18,794 bases of DNA, from contig CABUCQ010000034.1 in assembly GCA_902490095.1 (NCBI GenBank), positions 1-18,794 on the forward strand, written 5' to 3'. Each line of letters begins with the position of its first letter. The first letter of the stretch is position 1. This DNA is from an uncultured Collinsella sp. (GTDB lineage Bacteria; Actinomycetota; Coriobacteriia; Coriobacteriales; Coriobacteriaceae). Both the position numbers and the translations under genes were made by a program. Shown here one piece after another: positions 1 through 8,667 of the stretch. Below the pieces are notes generated by a model. That model saw nothing but the letters and a program-made list of their open reading frames with translations. It did no database searches and was not told the DNA's origin.

Positions 1-33
1 ACCGGCGGGATACACAGGTTCAGATGGGGCTTT

Positions 34-104
34 GATGCATGGGTGGTCTGTTGTTGTGCAAATGGGTATCATACTGTGGTTATTGCATCGACTCTGCGAT
101 GCAT
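34..104. promoter_or_regulatory. GATGCA repeats upstream of rnj
   Basis: The 191 bases before rnj hold no gene I can support. GATGCA occurs at 34-39 and 98-103 and as its complement TGCATC at 84-89. The last two form a 7-bp inverted repeat (TGCATCG 84-90, CGATGCA 97-103) around a 6-nt centre. This could be an operator or a small hairpin in the rnj leader. I see no convincing -35/-10 pair, so the promoter may lie further upstream. Confidence 0.25.
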
Positions 105-191
105 TGTTGTACGTTCCCGGCGGTCGGTTTGCCAGAAGCGCCCCGTCGGTTGTTCCAGACCCGTTTCGAAGAAAGGAAACCAGACTAACCT

Positions 192-1862
192 ATGGCAGCT
201 AAAAAATCATCTCCCTTGAAGATCATTCCACTCGGCGGTCTTGACGGCATCGGCAAGAACATGACGGTCTTCGAGTGCGGCGACGACATGGTGCTCGTCG
301 ACGCCGGTCTCATGTTCCCGGACGACTCCCAGCCCGGTATCGACCTGGTGCTTCCCGACTACACCTATGTTCTGGAGAACGAGGAGAAGCTCCGCGGTAT
401 CGTCGTCACCCACGGCCACGAGGACCACACCGGTTCGCTTCCGTACCTGCTGCAGGACCTCAACAATAAGGTGCCCATCTTTTCGAGCAAGCTGACGCTT
501 GGCTTTATCGAGGGCAAGCTTTCTGAGTTCCGCATCCGCGCACCCAAGTTCCGCGAGGTCAAGGGCGGCAGCCATGTCAACCTCGGCGGCATCTCGCTCG
601 ACTTCTTCTCGATGACGCACTCCATTCCCGGCGCTCTGGGCGTGTTCATCCGCACCAACCAGGGTACCGTTATGCACACCGGCGACTTTAAGCTCGACCA
701 GACGCCCATCGACGGCGTCACGCCCGACTATGCCGCTATCAGCCGCTTTGCCAAGCAGGGTATCGACCTGCTGCTTTCCGACTCCACCAACGCCACGGTT
801 CCCGGCTTTACCAAGTCCGAGGCCGAGGTTGGTCCCAACCTGCTGCACGCCATCAAGAACGCGCCGGGTCGCGTGTTCGTTGCGTCGTTCTCGAGCCACA
901 TCCATCGCCTGCAGCAGATCTGCGATGCCGCCCGCAAGTGCGGCCGTAAGGTCGTTGTGACCGGTCGCTCCATGCTCACTAACACCCGCGTGGCGCGCGA
1001 GCTTGGCTACCTCAACATCGACGACGCCGATATCATCGATGCCTTTGACATTGATAACCTGCCTGACGACAAGATTGTTGTCATGTGCACCGGTTCGCAG
1101 GGCGAGCCGCTGTCGGCCCTGTCCCGCATGGCCAATGGCGAGCACAAGACGCTCTCCATCCACGAGGGCGATACCGTTATCCTCTCGGCAACTCCTGTTC
1201 CCGGCAATGAGAAAGCCGTCCAGCAGGTCGTCAACAGCCTGGCCAAGCTCGGCTGCGACGTGTGGGATAAGAACCGCGCCCTCGTTCACGTTTCCGGTCA
1301 CGGTAGCCAGGAGGAGCTCAAGCTCCTGATGGCCATGGCCAAGCCCACGTACTTTATGCCGGTTCACGGTGAAGCCGTGCATCTGCGCGCCCATGCCCAG
1401 CTGGCCCGCAAGATGGGTCTCAAGGACGATCATATCTTTATCCTCGACAACGGCGACACGCTCGAGATGCGCGGCGGTATCGTTAAGCGCGGTACGCCCG
1501 TCGAGTCCGGCGTCGTTTACGTCGACGGCCTGCGCATCGGCGATACCGACCCCATCGTCTTGCGTGATCGTCAGAAGCTCGCCAACGACGGTATGGTTAC
1601 CGCTGTTGCCATCGTCTCGCTCAAGCACAAGAAGATCGAGGCCATCGAGTTCTCGGGCCGCGGCGTCTCGTTTGCCATCGACGACCAGTTCTCCGAGGAT
1701 GCCTCCGCGTCCATTATGAAGACGATCGAGAAGGGCAAGTTCAGCTTTACGAGCAGCGGTTCCGATGCCATTCGCAAGGCCGTGCGCGATTCGCTCTCTA
1801 ACTTTATCTGGAGCCGTACTCGCACCCGTCCGATGATCATCCCGGTCGTCATGGAGGTTTAG
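192..1862 (+). CDS. rnj: Ribonuclease J
   Basis: RNase J is a metallo-beta-lactamase/beta-CASP ribonuclease with 5'-3' exonuclease and endonuclease activity, acting in mRNA decay and rRNA/tRNA maturation in the cytoplasm. The zinc motif H74-G-H76-E-D78-H79 is intact. Further metal-ligand candidates are H143 (SMTHS), D165 (HTGDF) and H392 in PVHGE, which also marks the beta-CASP part. The C-terminal part (about 450-556) matches the usual RNase J C-terminal domain. At 556 aa it is close to B. subtilis RNase J1 (about 555). The ATG at 192 follows AAAGGA at 172-177 with a long 14-nt spacing, and no better start is visible. It is first in the left block, and the ribosome binding site of ftsK lies inside its last codons. 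Whether the genome has a second RNase J cannot be told here. Confidence 0.96.
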   Translation: MAAKKSSPLKIIPLGGLDGIGKNMTVFECGDDMVLVDAGLMFPDDSQPGIDLVLPDYTYVLENEEKLRGIVVTHGHEDHTGSLPYLLQDLNNKVPIFSSKLTLGFIEGKLSEFRIRAPKFREVKGGSHVNLGGISLDFFSMTHSIPGALGVFIRTNQGTVMHTGDFKLDQTPIDGVTPDYAAISRFAKQGIDLLLSDSTNATVPGFTKSEAEVGPNLLHAIKNAPGRVFVASFSSHIHRLQQICDAARKCGRKVVVTGRSMLTNTRVARELGYLNIDDADIIDAFDIDNLPDDKIVVMCTGSQGEPLSALSRMANGEHKTLSIHEGDTVILSATPVPGNEKAVQQVVNSLAKLGCDVWDKNRALVHVSGHGSQEELKLLMAMAKPTYFMPVHGEAVHLRAHAQLARKMGLKDDHIFILDNGDTLEMRGGIVKRGTPVESGVVYVDGLRIGDTDPIVLRDRQKLANDGMVTAVAIVSLKHKKIEAIEFSGRGVSFAIDDQFSEDASASIMKTIEKGKFSFTSSGSDAIRKAVRDSLSNFIWSRTRTRPMIIPVVMEV

Positions 1863-1863
1863 T

Positions 1864-4644
1864 TTGGCGCGCGGATCTGCACAAAACGCCAAAGGCAATA
1901 AGGCCAATAACCAACCGGCATCTGCTAAGGGTGCCGGTTCCCATCTGCGTGCCAATAAGGGCCACGAGTCCGAGTTCGATGATTTCGAGCCCTTGGTCGA
2001 GCCCTCGGCCAACCGCGATATCGCCGGCGTGGTCATTGCCGTTTTGGCGATTGCGTCCTTTATTGCCGTGATTTCGCCGGCGACTGCGCCCGTTACGGCT
2101 GCGGTTGCCGGTTTCTACCACTTGGGCTTTGGTCTGGGCGCCTACGTGCTGCCGATCGTTATTTTGCTGTTTGCCGCCACGCTCTTTTTAGGCGAGGACT
2201 CGCCGCTCAACGTGCGCTCGGTCGCGGGCGGAGCCGTGGTCTTTATCACCGTTGTCTCCATTCTTTCGCTGATGGTGCCGGGTACGAGCGACTCGTGTGA
2301 CCTTATGTTCACGCCGCAAAATCTGTCCGCCTCGGGTGGCTACATCGGTGCGTTTATTGCGAGTGCGCTGCAGAATGCCCTGGGTAAGCCTATCGCGATG
2401 GTGGTCCTGTTGGGTCTGGCCGTCGTTGGTTTTGTCATCATCGGCTTTTCGGTGGGTGGCGTGCTGCGCTCTGCTCGCGACCGCGCGGCCGATTTTGCCG
2501 AGCGCCGTCGTGCCGATGTTAACGCGAGCCCGTGGGGTGACGACGAAGCCCTGTCGGTGCCCGGCGTTGCCCGTCCGCACCTGAGCATTCTTCGTCAAAA
2601 GGGCTCCGATGCTGCCGTGACCACGGTCATGGGCAACGATGTGGACCCGGTTTTGGACGATGACGACGAGGACGAGGATCCGTTTGTCGACGTATCCGAT
2701 GCCGTGGAGGCCGAGCGCGCTAAGACGACGCTGCTGCCGCGCCGTCATGTCAAGAAGGGCAAGGCCACGCCCAAGTTGAATACAAGCGAGCCCGACCCGT
2801 CTTGGTCCGATAGCGAGATTGAGCTTACCGAGGGCGATGACGAGGACGACGAGGCTCCGATTGAGACCGCAAAGACAACTTTGCTGCCGCGTCGCCATGC
2901 TAAGCGCGAACAGGTAACCGGCCAGCTTTCGATGGAAGACGACCCCGATAAGATCGACGAGTCCGAGCCGCCGTTTGCCGTGAATCCTGTCTCGGCAACA
3001 CCTCAGATTCCCGACTTCTTGAAGCATCCCAAGGTTGCCGATACGGCTGTCGCGGGCGCTGCCGAGGCGCCTACTCCTAGCGATGGGGGAGCGGTCAATG
3101 CCCCCGCGGATAACGAGGGCGAAGAAGAGGACGGCCTCAAGCTTCCGCCGCTCGAGATCCTGCACGCCAACCCGCAGTCGGCGTCCTCCGCGTCATCTGA
3201 CAAGGAGCTGGAACAGACTGCCGAGTCACTGCAATCCACCTTGCTTGAGTTTGGCCGCAGTGCCCGCGTGGTCGGCTGGATCGCCGGCCCCACGGTGACG
3301 ACCTTTAAGCTGCAACCTGGCGAGGGCGAGCGCGTGAGCAAGATTTCGAGCCTCGAGGACGATATCGCGCTATCGCTTGCTGCCCAGTCCGTGCGTATCT
3401 TTGCCCCGATCCCCGGCACCTCGCTTGTGGGTATCGAGATCCCCAATCGCAAGCGCCAGAACGTCAACCTGGGCGACGTGCTTCCCTATGTGAAGGGCGG
3501 TCCGCTCGAGCTCGCCATCGGTCGAGATGCCGAGGGTACGCCGGTCGTCGCCGACCTTGCCAAGATGCCCCACCTGCTGATCGCCGGTACCACGGGTTCC
3601 GGTAAGTCGGTCATGATCAACTCCATCATCACGACCTTGCTCATGCGCGCCCTTCCCGAGGACGTTCGCCTGATCATGGTCGACCCCAAGCGCGTCGAGC
3701 TTGCGGGCTATAACGGTCTGCCGCATCTTTACGTGCCTGTAGTGACCGAGCCCAAGCAGGCCGCGAGCGCTCTGCAATGGGCCGTGTCCGAGATGGAGCG
3801 TCGCCTGAAGGTCTTCGAGCGTCTCAACGTGCGTAAGATCTCGACCTACAACGAAAAGCAGGCCGCCGGCGAGTTTGAGCATTACGATAACCCGCCGCAA
3901 AAGATGCCCTACCTGGTCATCATCATCGACGAGCTCTCGGACCTGATGATGGTCGCCGGTAAGGATGTCGAGGCCTCGATCGTGCGTATTGCTCAGCTGG
4001 GCCGTGCCGCCGGTATCCACCTTATCGTGGCCACGCAGCGCCCGAGCTCTAACGTGGTGACGGGCCTTATCAAGGCTAACATCACCAACCGCATCGCCTT
4101 TAACGTCGCCACGGGTATCGACTCGCGCGTCATCATTGATCAGATGGGCGCCGAAAAGCTCACTGGTTTGGGCGACATGCTGTTCTCAAAGGTCGACTGG
4201 GGCAAGCCTCGCCGTATCCAGGGCTGCTTTGTCTCGGATGACGAAATCAACGAGATTGTCGAGTTCGTCAAGTCGCAGAGCGAGCCCGACTACCACGAGG
4301 AGATCCTGTCTGCCGTGGCGCCCGCTTCCATGTCCATGGCGGGTGGCGGCGGCATTGTCCGCACCGGAGTCGCCGAGCCGCAAGACGATGATCCTCTCAT
4401 TTGGGAAGCCGCCCATATTGTGGTGGAATCGCAGCTTGGCTCCACATCTGGTCTGCAACGTCGTCTGAAGGTTGGCTATGCGCGCGCCGGGCGTATTATG
4501 GACATGCTGGAAGAAAAGGGTGTCGTCGGTCCGCCCGACGGTTCCAAGCCGCGCGAGGTCCTGCTGGACGAGGAGGGGCTTGCCGCGCTGGAATCTGTCG
4601 ACGCCGAGATGGCACGTGAAGATCGTGAGTTTGGAGGATTCTGA
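1864..4644 (+). CDS. ftsK: FtsK/SpoIIIE family DNA translocase
   Basis: This is a septum-anchored, ATP-driven DNA pump that clears chromosomal DNA from the division site. It starts with TTG at 1864, supported by GGAGG at 1853-1857 (6-nt spacing) inside the end of rnj. Four membrane segments lie at about 53-71, 84-109, 117-139 and 160-200. An acidic, low-complexity linker follows at about 205-420, with an AKTTLLPRRH motif at 286-295 and again at 336-345. The motor then follows, with Walker A GTTGSGKS at 575-582 and Walker B ending in D689-E690. A C-terminal winged-helix gamma domain (about 841-905), which in this family reads polar DNA motifs, completes it. The 926-aa length is normal for a four-helix FtsK. 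The stop overlaps the next start by 1 nt (TGATG). FtsK rather than SpoIIIE is the safer name, since no sporulation context is shown. Confidence 0.96.
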   Translation: MARGSAQNAKGNKANNQPASAKGAGSHLRANKGHESEFDDFEPLVEPSANRDIAGVVIAVLAIASFIAVISPATAPVTAAVAGFYHLGFGLGAYVLPIVILLFAATLFLGEDSPLNVRSVAGGAVVFITVVSILSLMVPGTSDSCDLMFTPQNLSASGGYIGAFIASALQNALGKPIAMVVLLGLAVVGFVIIGFSVGGVLRSARDRAADFAERRRADVNASPWGDDEALSVPGVARPHLSILRQKGSDAAVTTVMGNDVDPVLDDDDEDEDPFVDVSDAVEAERAKTTLLPRRHVKKGKATPKLNTSEPDPSWSDSEIELTEGDDEDDEAPIETAKTTLLPRRHAKREQVTGQLSMEDDPDKIDESEPPFAVNPVSATPQIPDFLKHPKVADTAVAGAAEAPTPSDGGAVNAPADNEGEEEDGLKLPPLEILHANPQSASSASSDKELEQTAESLQSTLLEFGRSARVVGWIAGPTVTTFKLQPGEGERVSKISSLEDDIALSLAAQSVRIFAPIPGTSLVGIEIPNRKRQNVNLGDVLPYVKGGPLELAIGRDAEGTPVVADLAKMPHLLIAGTTGSGKSVMINSIITTLLMRALPEDVRLIMVDPKRVELAGYNGLPHLYVPVVTEPKQAASALQWAVSEMERRLKVFERLNVRKISTYNEKQAAGEFEHYDNPPQKMPYLVIIIDELSDLMMVAGKDVEASIVRIAQLGRAAGIHLIVATQRPSSNVVTGLIKANITNRIAFNVATGIDSRVIIDQMGAEKLTGLGDMLFSKVDWGKPRRIQGCFVSDDEINEIVEFVKSQSEPDYHEEILSAVAPASMSMAGGGGIVRTGVAEPQDDDPLIWEAAHIVVESQLGSTSGLQRRLKVGYARAGRIMDMLEEKGVVGPPDGSKPREVLLDEEGLAALESVDAEMAREDREFGGF
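2719..2904 (+). repeat. Duplicated AKTTLLPRRH motif in the FtsK linker
   Basis: Residues 286-297 and 336-347 of FtsK share A-K-T-T-L-L-P-R-R-H-(V/A)-K, exactly 50 codons apart. Each copy sits just after an acidic stretch (rich in D and E at about 264-284 and 323-334). The two 36-nt segments differ at six synonymous sites and have only one amino-acid change (V296 versus A346), so the peptide appears to be kept while the DNA has drifted. Confidence 0.8.
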
Positions 4645-6113
4645 TGGCTGCACGCTTTGGTGACATGCTGCTCGAGCAGCGTCGCCGAATGGGCCTTTCC
4701 ATTCAGCAAGTCGCCAACACCATCAAAATCAGGCCGCAGATCATCGAGTTTTTCGAGACCGGTAACTTTGCTTCGATGCCGCCGCGCGGCTATGCGCAGG
4801 GCATGATTTCGAGTTATGCTCGCTTTTTGGGCCTCAATCCGCGCGAGGTCGTCAATGCCTACTTTGACGATCTGATGGCATATGAGCGCGAGACGTCGCA
4901 GCAGGGCGGTCGTTTTCAGGACGCCGCTGGCTACGTCAATTCGCGTTCCTCGGTCGATAACGGGCGCTTCCTGATGGTTCAGGGCGGTCGTTCGACGCGT
5001 TATGGACAGCGTCCTCAGCAGGCCGGTTATATTACCGAGACGGGTTCGGGCGAGGAGATTCGTTCGCAGCGTGACCGGTTCCGCAGTACGCCGATGCCCG
5101 AGGACCGTGCACTTCCCGCTGCCCGCGGCGTGGCGCGTGACCCTCGTGCCGGCTACGGCGACGGTGGCTATTCCGATCGCGGTTACCGTGGGGTCTCTTC
5201 TGGTCGCTCTCGCGGTGGCTATGCGGATGCCGATGCCACGCAGGTGACGCCGCGTCTTCGCTCTCAATCACAGCCGTATGGCCAGCGCTCTTCGGCTCCG
5301 CGTTCGGGCCAGCGTGGCTATCAAGGCCGCGGTGAACTTGCGCCCCGCTCGGGTCAGCGCAGCCTTCAGGGCCAGGGTGGCTATCGCGGCCGTTCCGATA
5401 GCAATCGTGGTCGTATGCCTCAGGGAGGCGGCCGCAGCAGTTCCAATCGTGGACGCGGCGGATCACGTACTCCTCAAAACAACGGGCTCGATCCGCGTAT
5501 CGTCTACGCCGGCATCGGTGCCGTGGCGCTGCTGTTGATCGTGCTCATCGTGGTGCTCCTACGTGGCTGCGGCTCCTCGGCGCCCGATTCGACGCCCGAG
5601 ACGCCCGTTGCCACCAAGACAACGACTAAGAAGTCTTCCAAGAAGACCGAGTCCACCGATTCGGACGCCGCCAAGACGACGGCCAAGAAGGAGGAGAACG
5701 AGGTCACAAAGGTCAAGATCTCCGTTGCCAAGGGCAAGACTGCTTGGATTGAGGTCAAGGTTGATGGCAAGTCGGTCTATGGCGCCCAGGCGACCGGACC
5801 CTTTGAGCAGGAATACACGCCCGAGTCCTCGATCGAGATCACCACGTCCAAGCCTTCCGATGTCACCGTTACCAAGAACGGCGAAAAGGTTCGCTACGAC
5901 ACTAAGACGTCGGGCGTGGCACGCGTGACGATCACCGTTCCCAAGAAGGAGACGACCGACTCCAAGGACGGCGAGAGCTCCGACGGCACCGATGGCACCG
6001 ATGGCACCGACGGAACCGATGGAACCGATACCCAGTCCACGGACGGCACCGATACCGCCACCGACGGGCAGACTACGCCTTATTCAGACGACTATTCGTA
6101 CGACAGCTACTAA
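4644..6113 (+). CDS. RodZ-like HTH membrane protein
   Basis: This is a single-pass membrane protein with the RodZ/YmfM layout. A cytoplasmic helix-turn-helix domain (about 1-75, starting ARFGDMLLEQRRRMGLS) is followed by a very long R/G/Q/S-rich linker (about 90-280) and a transmembrane helix (about 286-306). An extracytoplasmic beta-rich domain follows (about 350-435, like the RodZ C-terminal DUF4115 region), then an acidic Gly-Thr-Asp tail. RodZ links MreB to the wall machinery in rods; whether this host has MreB is unknown. The ATG at 4644 overlaps the ftsK stop by 1 nt and has GGAGG at 4633-4637, 6 nt away, so it is probably co-translated with ftsK. At 489 aa it is longer than typical RodZ, because of the linker and tail. 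RodZ-like is a domain-architecture call, and its function is inferred. Confidence 0.8.
   Translation: MAARFGDMLLEQRRRMGLSIQQVANTIKIRPQIIEFFETGNFASMPPRGYAQGMISSYARFLGLNPREVVNAYFDDLMAYERETSQQGGRFQDAAGYVNSRSSVDNGRFLMVQGGRSTRYGQRPQQAGYITETGSGEEIRSQRDRFRSTPMPEDRALPAARGVARDPRAGYGDGGYSDRGYRGVSSGRSRGGYADADATQVTPRLRSQSQPYGQRSSAPRSGQRGYQGRGELAPRSGQRSLQGQGGYRGRSDSNRGRMPQGGGRSSSNRGRGGSRTPQNNGLDPRIVYAGIGAVALLLIVLIVVLLRGCGSSAPDSTPETPVATKTTTKKSSKKTESTDSDAAKTTAKKEENEVTKVKISVAKGKTAWIEVKVDGKSVYGAQATGPFEQEYTPESSIEITTSKPSDVTVTKNGEKVRYDTKTSGVARVTITVPKKETTDSKDGESSDGTDGTDGTDGTDGTDTQSTDGTDTATDGQTTPYSDDYSYDSY
5295..5375 (+). repeat. 15-residue APRSGQR repeat in the RodZ-like linker
   Basis: Residues 218-229 (APRSGQRGYQGR) and 233-244 (APRSGQRSLQGQ) form a degenerate tandem repeat with a 45-nt period. 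They lie within a wider cytoplasmic stretch rich in RG, GYRG and NRGR motifs (about 165-272), which looks intrinsically disordered and strongly basic. Confidence 0.7.
5982..6026 (+). repeat. 9-bp Asp-Gly-Thr tandem repeat
   Basis: There are five in-frame copies of a 9-bp unit (GAY-GGM-ACC) encoding D-G-T, residues 447-461 of the RodZ-like protein, followed by looser TDGTDT copies. The region is extracytoplasmic and acidic. A repeat of this kind can gain or lose units by slippage without a frameshift. Confidence 0.85.
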
Positions 6114-6139
6114 GCCGCTCGTAAGCGAAAGGATTAACC

Positions 6140-6637
6140 ATGGCTAAAGATTCCAGCTTCGACGTCGTGTCCGAGGTCAATATGCAGGAGGTCGACAATG
6201 CCTTCCAGCAGACCACGCGCGAGATTTCCCAGCGCTATGACCTGAAGGACTCCGGCGCCACGATCGAGCTTTCGAAGGGCGACAAGCTCTTTACGATCAA
6301 CGCCCCGGCCGACTTTGTCTCCAAGCAGATCGTCGATGTCCTGAGCTCCAAGCTCATCAAGCGCGGTATCGATCTTAAGGCCGTGTCCTGGGATGCGCCT
6401 CAGGCTGCATCGGGCGGTACCGTGCGCGTGCTCGGTCACATCGTCGAGGGTATCGACCAGACGACTGCCAAGAAGATCAATAAGGACATTAAGGATCAGA
6501 AGCTCAAGGTCAAGGTGACGATCGAGGCCGACAAACTGCGTGTTTCCTCTGCTTCCAAGGATGCGCTGCAGACCGTGATCCAGTTCCTGCGCGACCAGGA
6601 CTACGGTCAGCCGCTGCAGTTCACCAACTACCGCTAA
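6140..6637 (+). CDS. yajQ: YajQ family nucleotide-binding protein
   Basis: This is a small cytoplasmic protein of the YajQ family (UPF0234, DUF520), 165 aa, which is the usual size. The N-terminus (DSSFDVVSEVNMQEVDNAF) and the following QRYDLKDSGATIEL segment are strongly typical. Family members have two RNA-recognition-like folds and bind nucleotides. In Xanthomonas a homologue acts as a cyclic-di-GMP effector that works with a transcription factor; whether this one does so cannot be read from the sequence. The ATG at 6140 has AAAGGA at 6128-6133, 6 nt upstream. It lies 26 nt after the RodZ-like gene and 26 nt before rimO, with no terminator on either side, so it is probably part of the same transcript. 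Confidence 0.93.
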   Translation: MAKDSSFDVVSEVNMQEVDNAFQQTTREISQRYDLKDSGATIELSKGDKLFTINAPADFVSKQIVDVLSSKLIKRGIDLKAVSWDAPQAASGGTVRVLGHIVEGIDQTTAKKINKDIKDQKLKVKVTIEADKLRVSSASKDALQTVIQFLRDQDYGQPLQFTNYR

Positions 6638-6663
6638 TTCATTCGAAAGGACCGCTCTCCAAC

Positions 6664-8013
6664 ATGGATACTCCGTTGGGCTCCGCACTCTATATCACCC
6701 TCGGGTGCGCCAAGAACGAGGTCGATACCGACCGTATGCGTTCGCTGCTGACCGCCGCGGGCTACGAGGAGGCATTCGATCCGCAGGATGCCGATATCGC
6801 CATCGTCAATACGTGCTCGTTCCTTGCCTCTGCAACGTCCGAGAGCATCGAGACCACGCTCGAGCTTGCCAATGAGGTGCAGGACGGCGTTCGTTCCTGC
6901 CCGATCGTCATGTGCGGCTGTGTGCCGTCACGCTACGGCGACGACCTGCCCGACGAGCTGCCCGAAGTTGCGGCCTTTGTGAAGGCCGACGAGGAAGACG
7001 GCATCGTGGCGGTCATCGATGACGTGCTGGGTGTCGAGCGCGAGATTGCCGCCTATATTCCGCAGGTCAAGCGTACCGTCGAGGGCGCTGTCGCCTACGT
7101 CAAGATCTCCGATGGCTGCAACCGCTTCTGTAGCTTCTGCATGATCCCGTATATCCGCGGTCGTTATCACTCGCGTAATGCCGAGAGCATTATCTCCGAG
7201 GTGCGCGACCTGGTCGCCGGTGGCGTGCGCGAGATCGTTCTGATCGGTCAGGACACGGGCATCTGGGGTACCGACTTTGCCGACGAGGACCTCGCCGAGG
7301 GCGAGCCGCGCAATCTGGCGCAGCTGTTGCAGGCCGTTGCTGAGGCGGTGCGTCCTCATAACGTGTGGGTCCGCGTACTCTACCTGCAGCCCGAGGGCAT
7401 GACTGACGAGCTTATCGAGACCATTCGCGATACGCCCGAGGTGCTGCCCTATATCGATATCCCCGTGCAGCACTGCGATGCGCGCATCCTTAAGGCCATG
7501 CGTCGCTCCGGTTCGCGCCAGGAGCTCGAGGATCTGTTCCGCGACCTGCGCGAGCGCATCCCCGGTATTGTGATTCGCTCCACGGCCATGGTTGGCTTCC
7601 CGACCGAGACCGACGACGAGTTTCGTGATCTTATCGACTTTATGGACACCGTCGGCTTTGACTACACGAGCGTCTTTGCCTACTCGCAGGAGGAGGGCAG
7701 CCTGGCCGCTAAGATGGAGGGTCAGGTCGACGAAGAGGTCAAGCTCGAGCGCGCCCAGGTTGCCATGGACCTGGCCGAGTCGCTCGGTTTTGCCGCCACC
7801 GCCGCACATGTGGGCGAGCGCGCCCAGGTGATCGTCGACGGTATCGAAGAAACCGAGGACGGCGCCGAGCTGATCGGCCATGCCTGGTTCCAGGCGCCCG
7901 ATTCCGATGGCGCGGTGCATCTGGATGCCAGCGAGGCATCTGTGGGCGATATTCTGACTGTCGAGTTTACCGATAGCTTCTGCTATGAGCTTATCGGCCA
8001 TGTTGTGGAGTAG
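6664..8013 (+). CDS. rimO: Ribosomal protein S12 methylthiotransferase RimO
   Basis: RimO is a radical-SAM enzyme that adds a methylthio group to a conserved aspartate of ribosomal protein S12. The N-terminal MTTase domain has its three cluster cysteines, C15 (LGC), C51 (NTCSFL) and C86 (CGC). The radical-SAM motif C152-NRF-C156-SF-C159 is intact, and the C-terminal TRAM domain is at about 385-449. NTCSFL together with the CNRFCSFCMIPYIRGR block separates it from MiaB, whose gene also lies in this window. It is 449 aa, normal for the family. The ATG at 6664 has AAAGGA at 6646-6651 with a long 12-nt spacing, and no better start is seen. It is followed after 9 nt by pgsA. Confidence 0.94.
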   Translation: MDTPLGSALYITLGCAKNEVDTDRMRSLLTAAGYEEAFDPQDADIAIVNTCSFLASATSESIETTLELANEVQDGVRSCPIVMCGCVPSRYGDDLPDELPEVAAFVKADEEDGIVAVIDDVLGVEREIAAYIPQVKRTVEGAVAYVKISDGCNRFCSFCMIPYIRGRYHSRNAESIISEVRDLVAGGVREIVLIGQDTGIWGTDFADEDLAEGEPRNLAQLLQAVAEAVRPHNVWVRVLYLQPEGMTDELIETIRDTPEVLPYIDIPVQHCDARILKAMRRSGSRQELEDLFRDLRERIPGIVIRSTAMVGFPTETDDEFRDLIDFMDTVGFDYTSVFAYSQEEGSLAAKMEGQVDEEVKLERAQVAMDLAESLGFAATAAHVGERAQVIVDGIEETEDGAELIGHAWFQAPDSDGAVHLDASEASVGDILTVEFTDSFCYELIGHVVE

Positions 8014-8022
8014 GAGAGCATC

Positions 8023-8661
8023 GTGGCAAACGAGAGCAATAAGGAACTGACGAGTGTTTGGACGCCCGCCAACATCGTGACGTGCGTTCGCATCGTCTTT
8101 ATCCCGGTGTTCATGATCGTGTCGGCGCTTTCTCACACGAGTGTTGCCGGTACGGATTGGAGCGCCTTCGACGGCCCGCTCGCCGCCGCTGCCTTCATTC
8201 TGTATGTGATCCTGTCGTGCACCGATAAGGTCGACGGTTATCTGGCGCGTTCGCGCAACGAGATCACCGACTTCGGTAAATTCTTGGACCCCATCGCCGA
8301 TAAGCTGCTCGTGTTTTCGGCCCTGCTGCTGTTCTTGGATTTTGGCGCGGTGACCGTGTGGTCCGTGTTCATTATCCTGTTCCGTGAGCTTCTGGTGAGC
8401 GCTCTTCGCATGGTCGCGAGTGCGGCCGGTGTGGTCGTTGCGGCCGATAAGCTCGGCAAGTACAAGACGGCGACCACGATGGTCTCCATCTGCGGTTACC
8501 TGTGCGTTTTTGCTATGGCCGGCTTGCACCTTGGCCCGGTGGCGCTGACGCTCGGCATCTACTCGGTGTCGCGCTTCCTGTATGCCGTTGCCGTTGTCTT
8601 GACCGTTATCTCGGGCGCCCAGTACTTCTGGAACTGCCGCAAGATCGTCTTTTCGGTCTAG
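8023..8661 (+). CDS. pgsA: CDP-diacylglycerol--glycerol-3-phosphate 3-phosphatidyltransferase
   Basis: PgsA makes phosphatidylglycerol phosphate from CDP-diacylglycerol and glycerol-3-phosphate, the committed step to phosphatidylglycerol and cardiolipin. The complete CDP-alcohol phosphotransferase motif is present: D68-x2-D71-G72-x2-A75-R76-x8-G85-x3-D89-x3-D93. Several hydrophobic helices surround it, consistent with an integral inner-membrane enzyme. It has 212 aa. The GTG start at 8023 is supported by GGAG at 8013-8016 with a 6-nt spacing, overlapping the rimO stop. A position next to cinA and recA is typical for pgsA in Gram-positive bacteria and favours PgsA over other CDP-alcohol transferases such as cardiolipin or phosphatidylinositol enzymes. 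Confidence 0.9.
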   Translation: MANESNKELTSVWTPANIVTCVRIVFIPVFMIVSALSHTSVAGTDWSAFDGPLAAAAFILYVILSCTDKVDGYLARSRNEITDFGKFLDPIADKLLVFSALLLFLDFGAVTVWSVFIILFRELLVSALRMVASAAGVVVAADKLGKYKTATTMVSICGYLCVFAMAGLHLGPVALTLGIYSVSRFLYAVAVVLTVISGAQYFWNCRKIVFSV

Positions 8662-8667
8662 GCCCTG

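Noticed and set aside
207..2036. 609-codon open frame on the - strand opposite rnj
   Set aside because: It is a shadow of the GC-rich + strand codon usage: composition is improbable (long A/D/G/L/V/R runs), no family motif is seen, and rnj is certain there.
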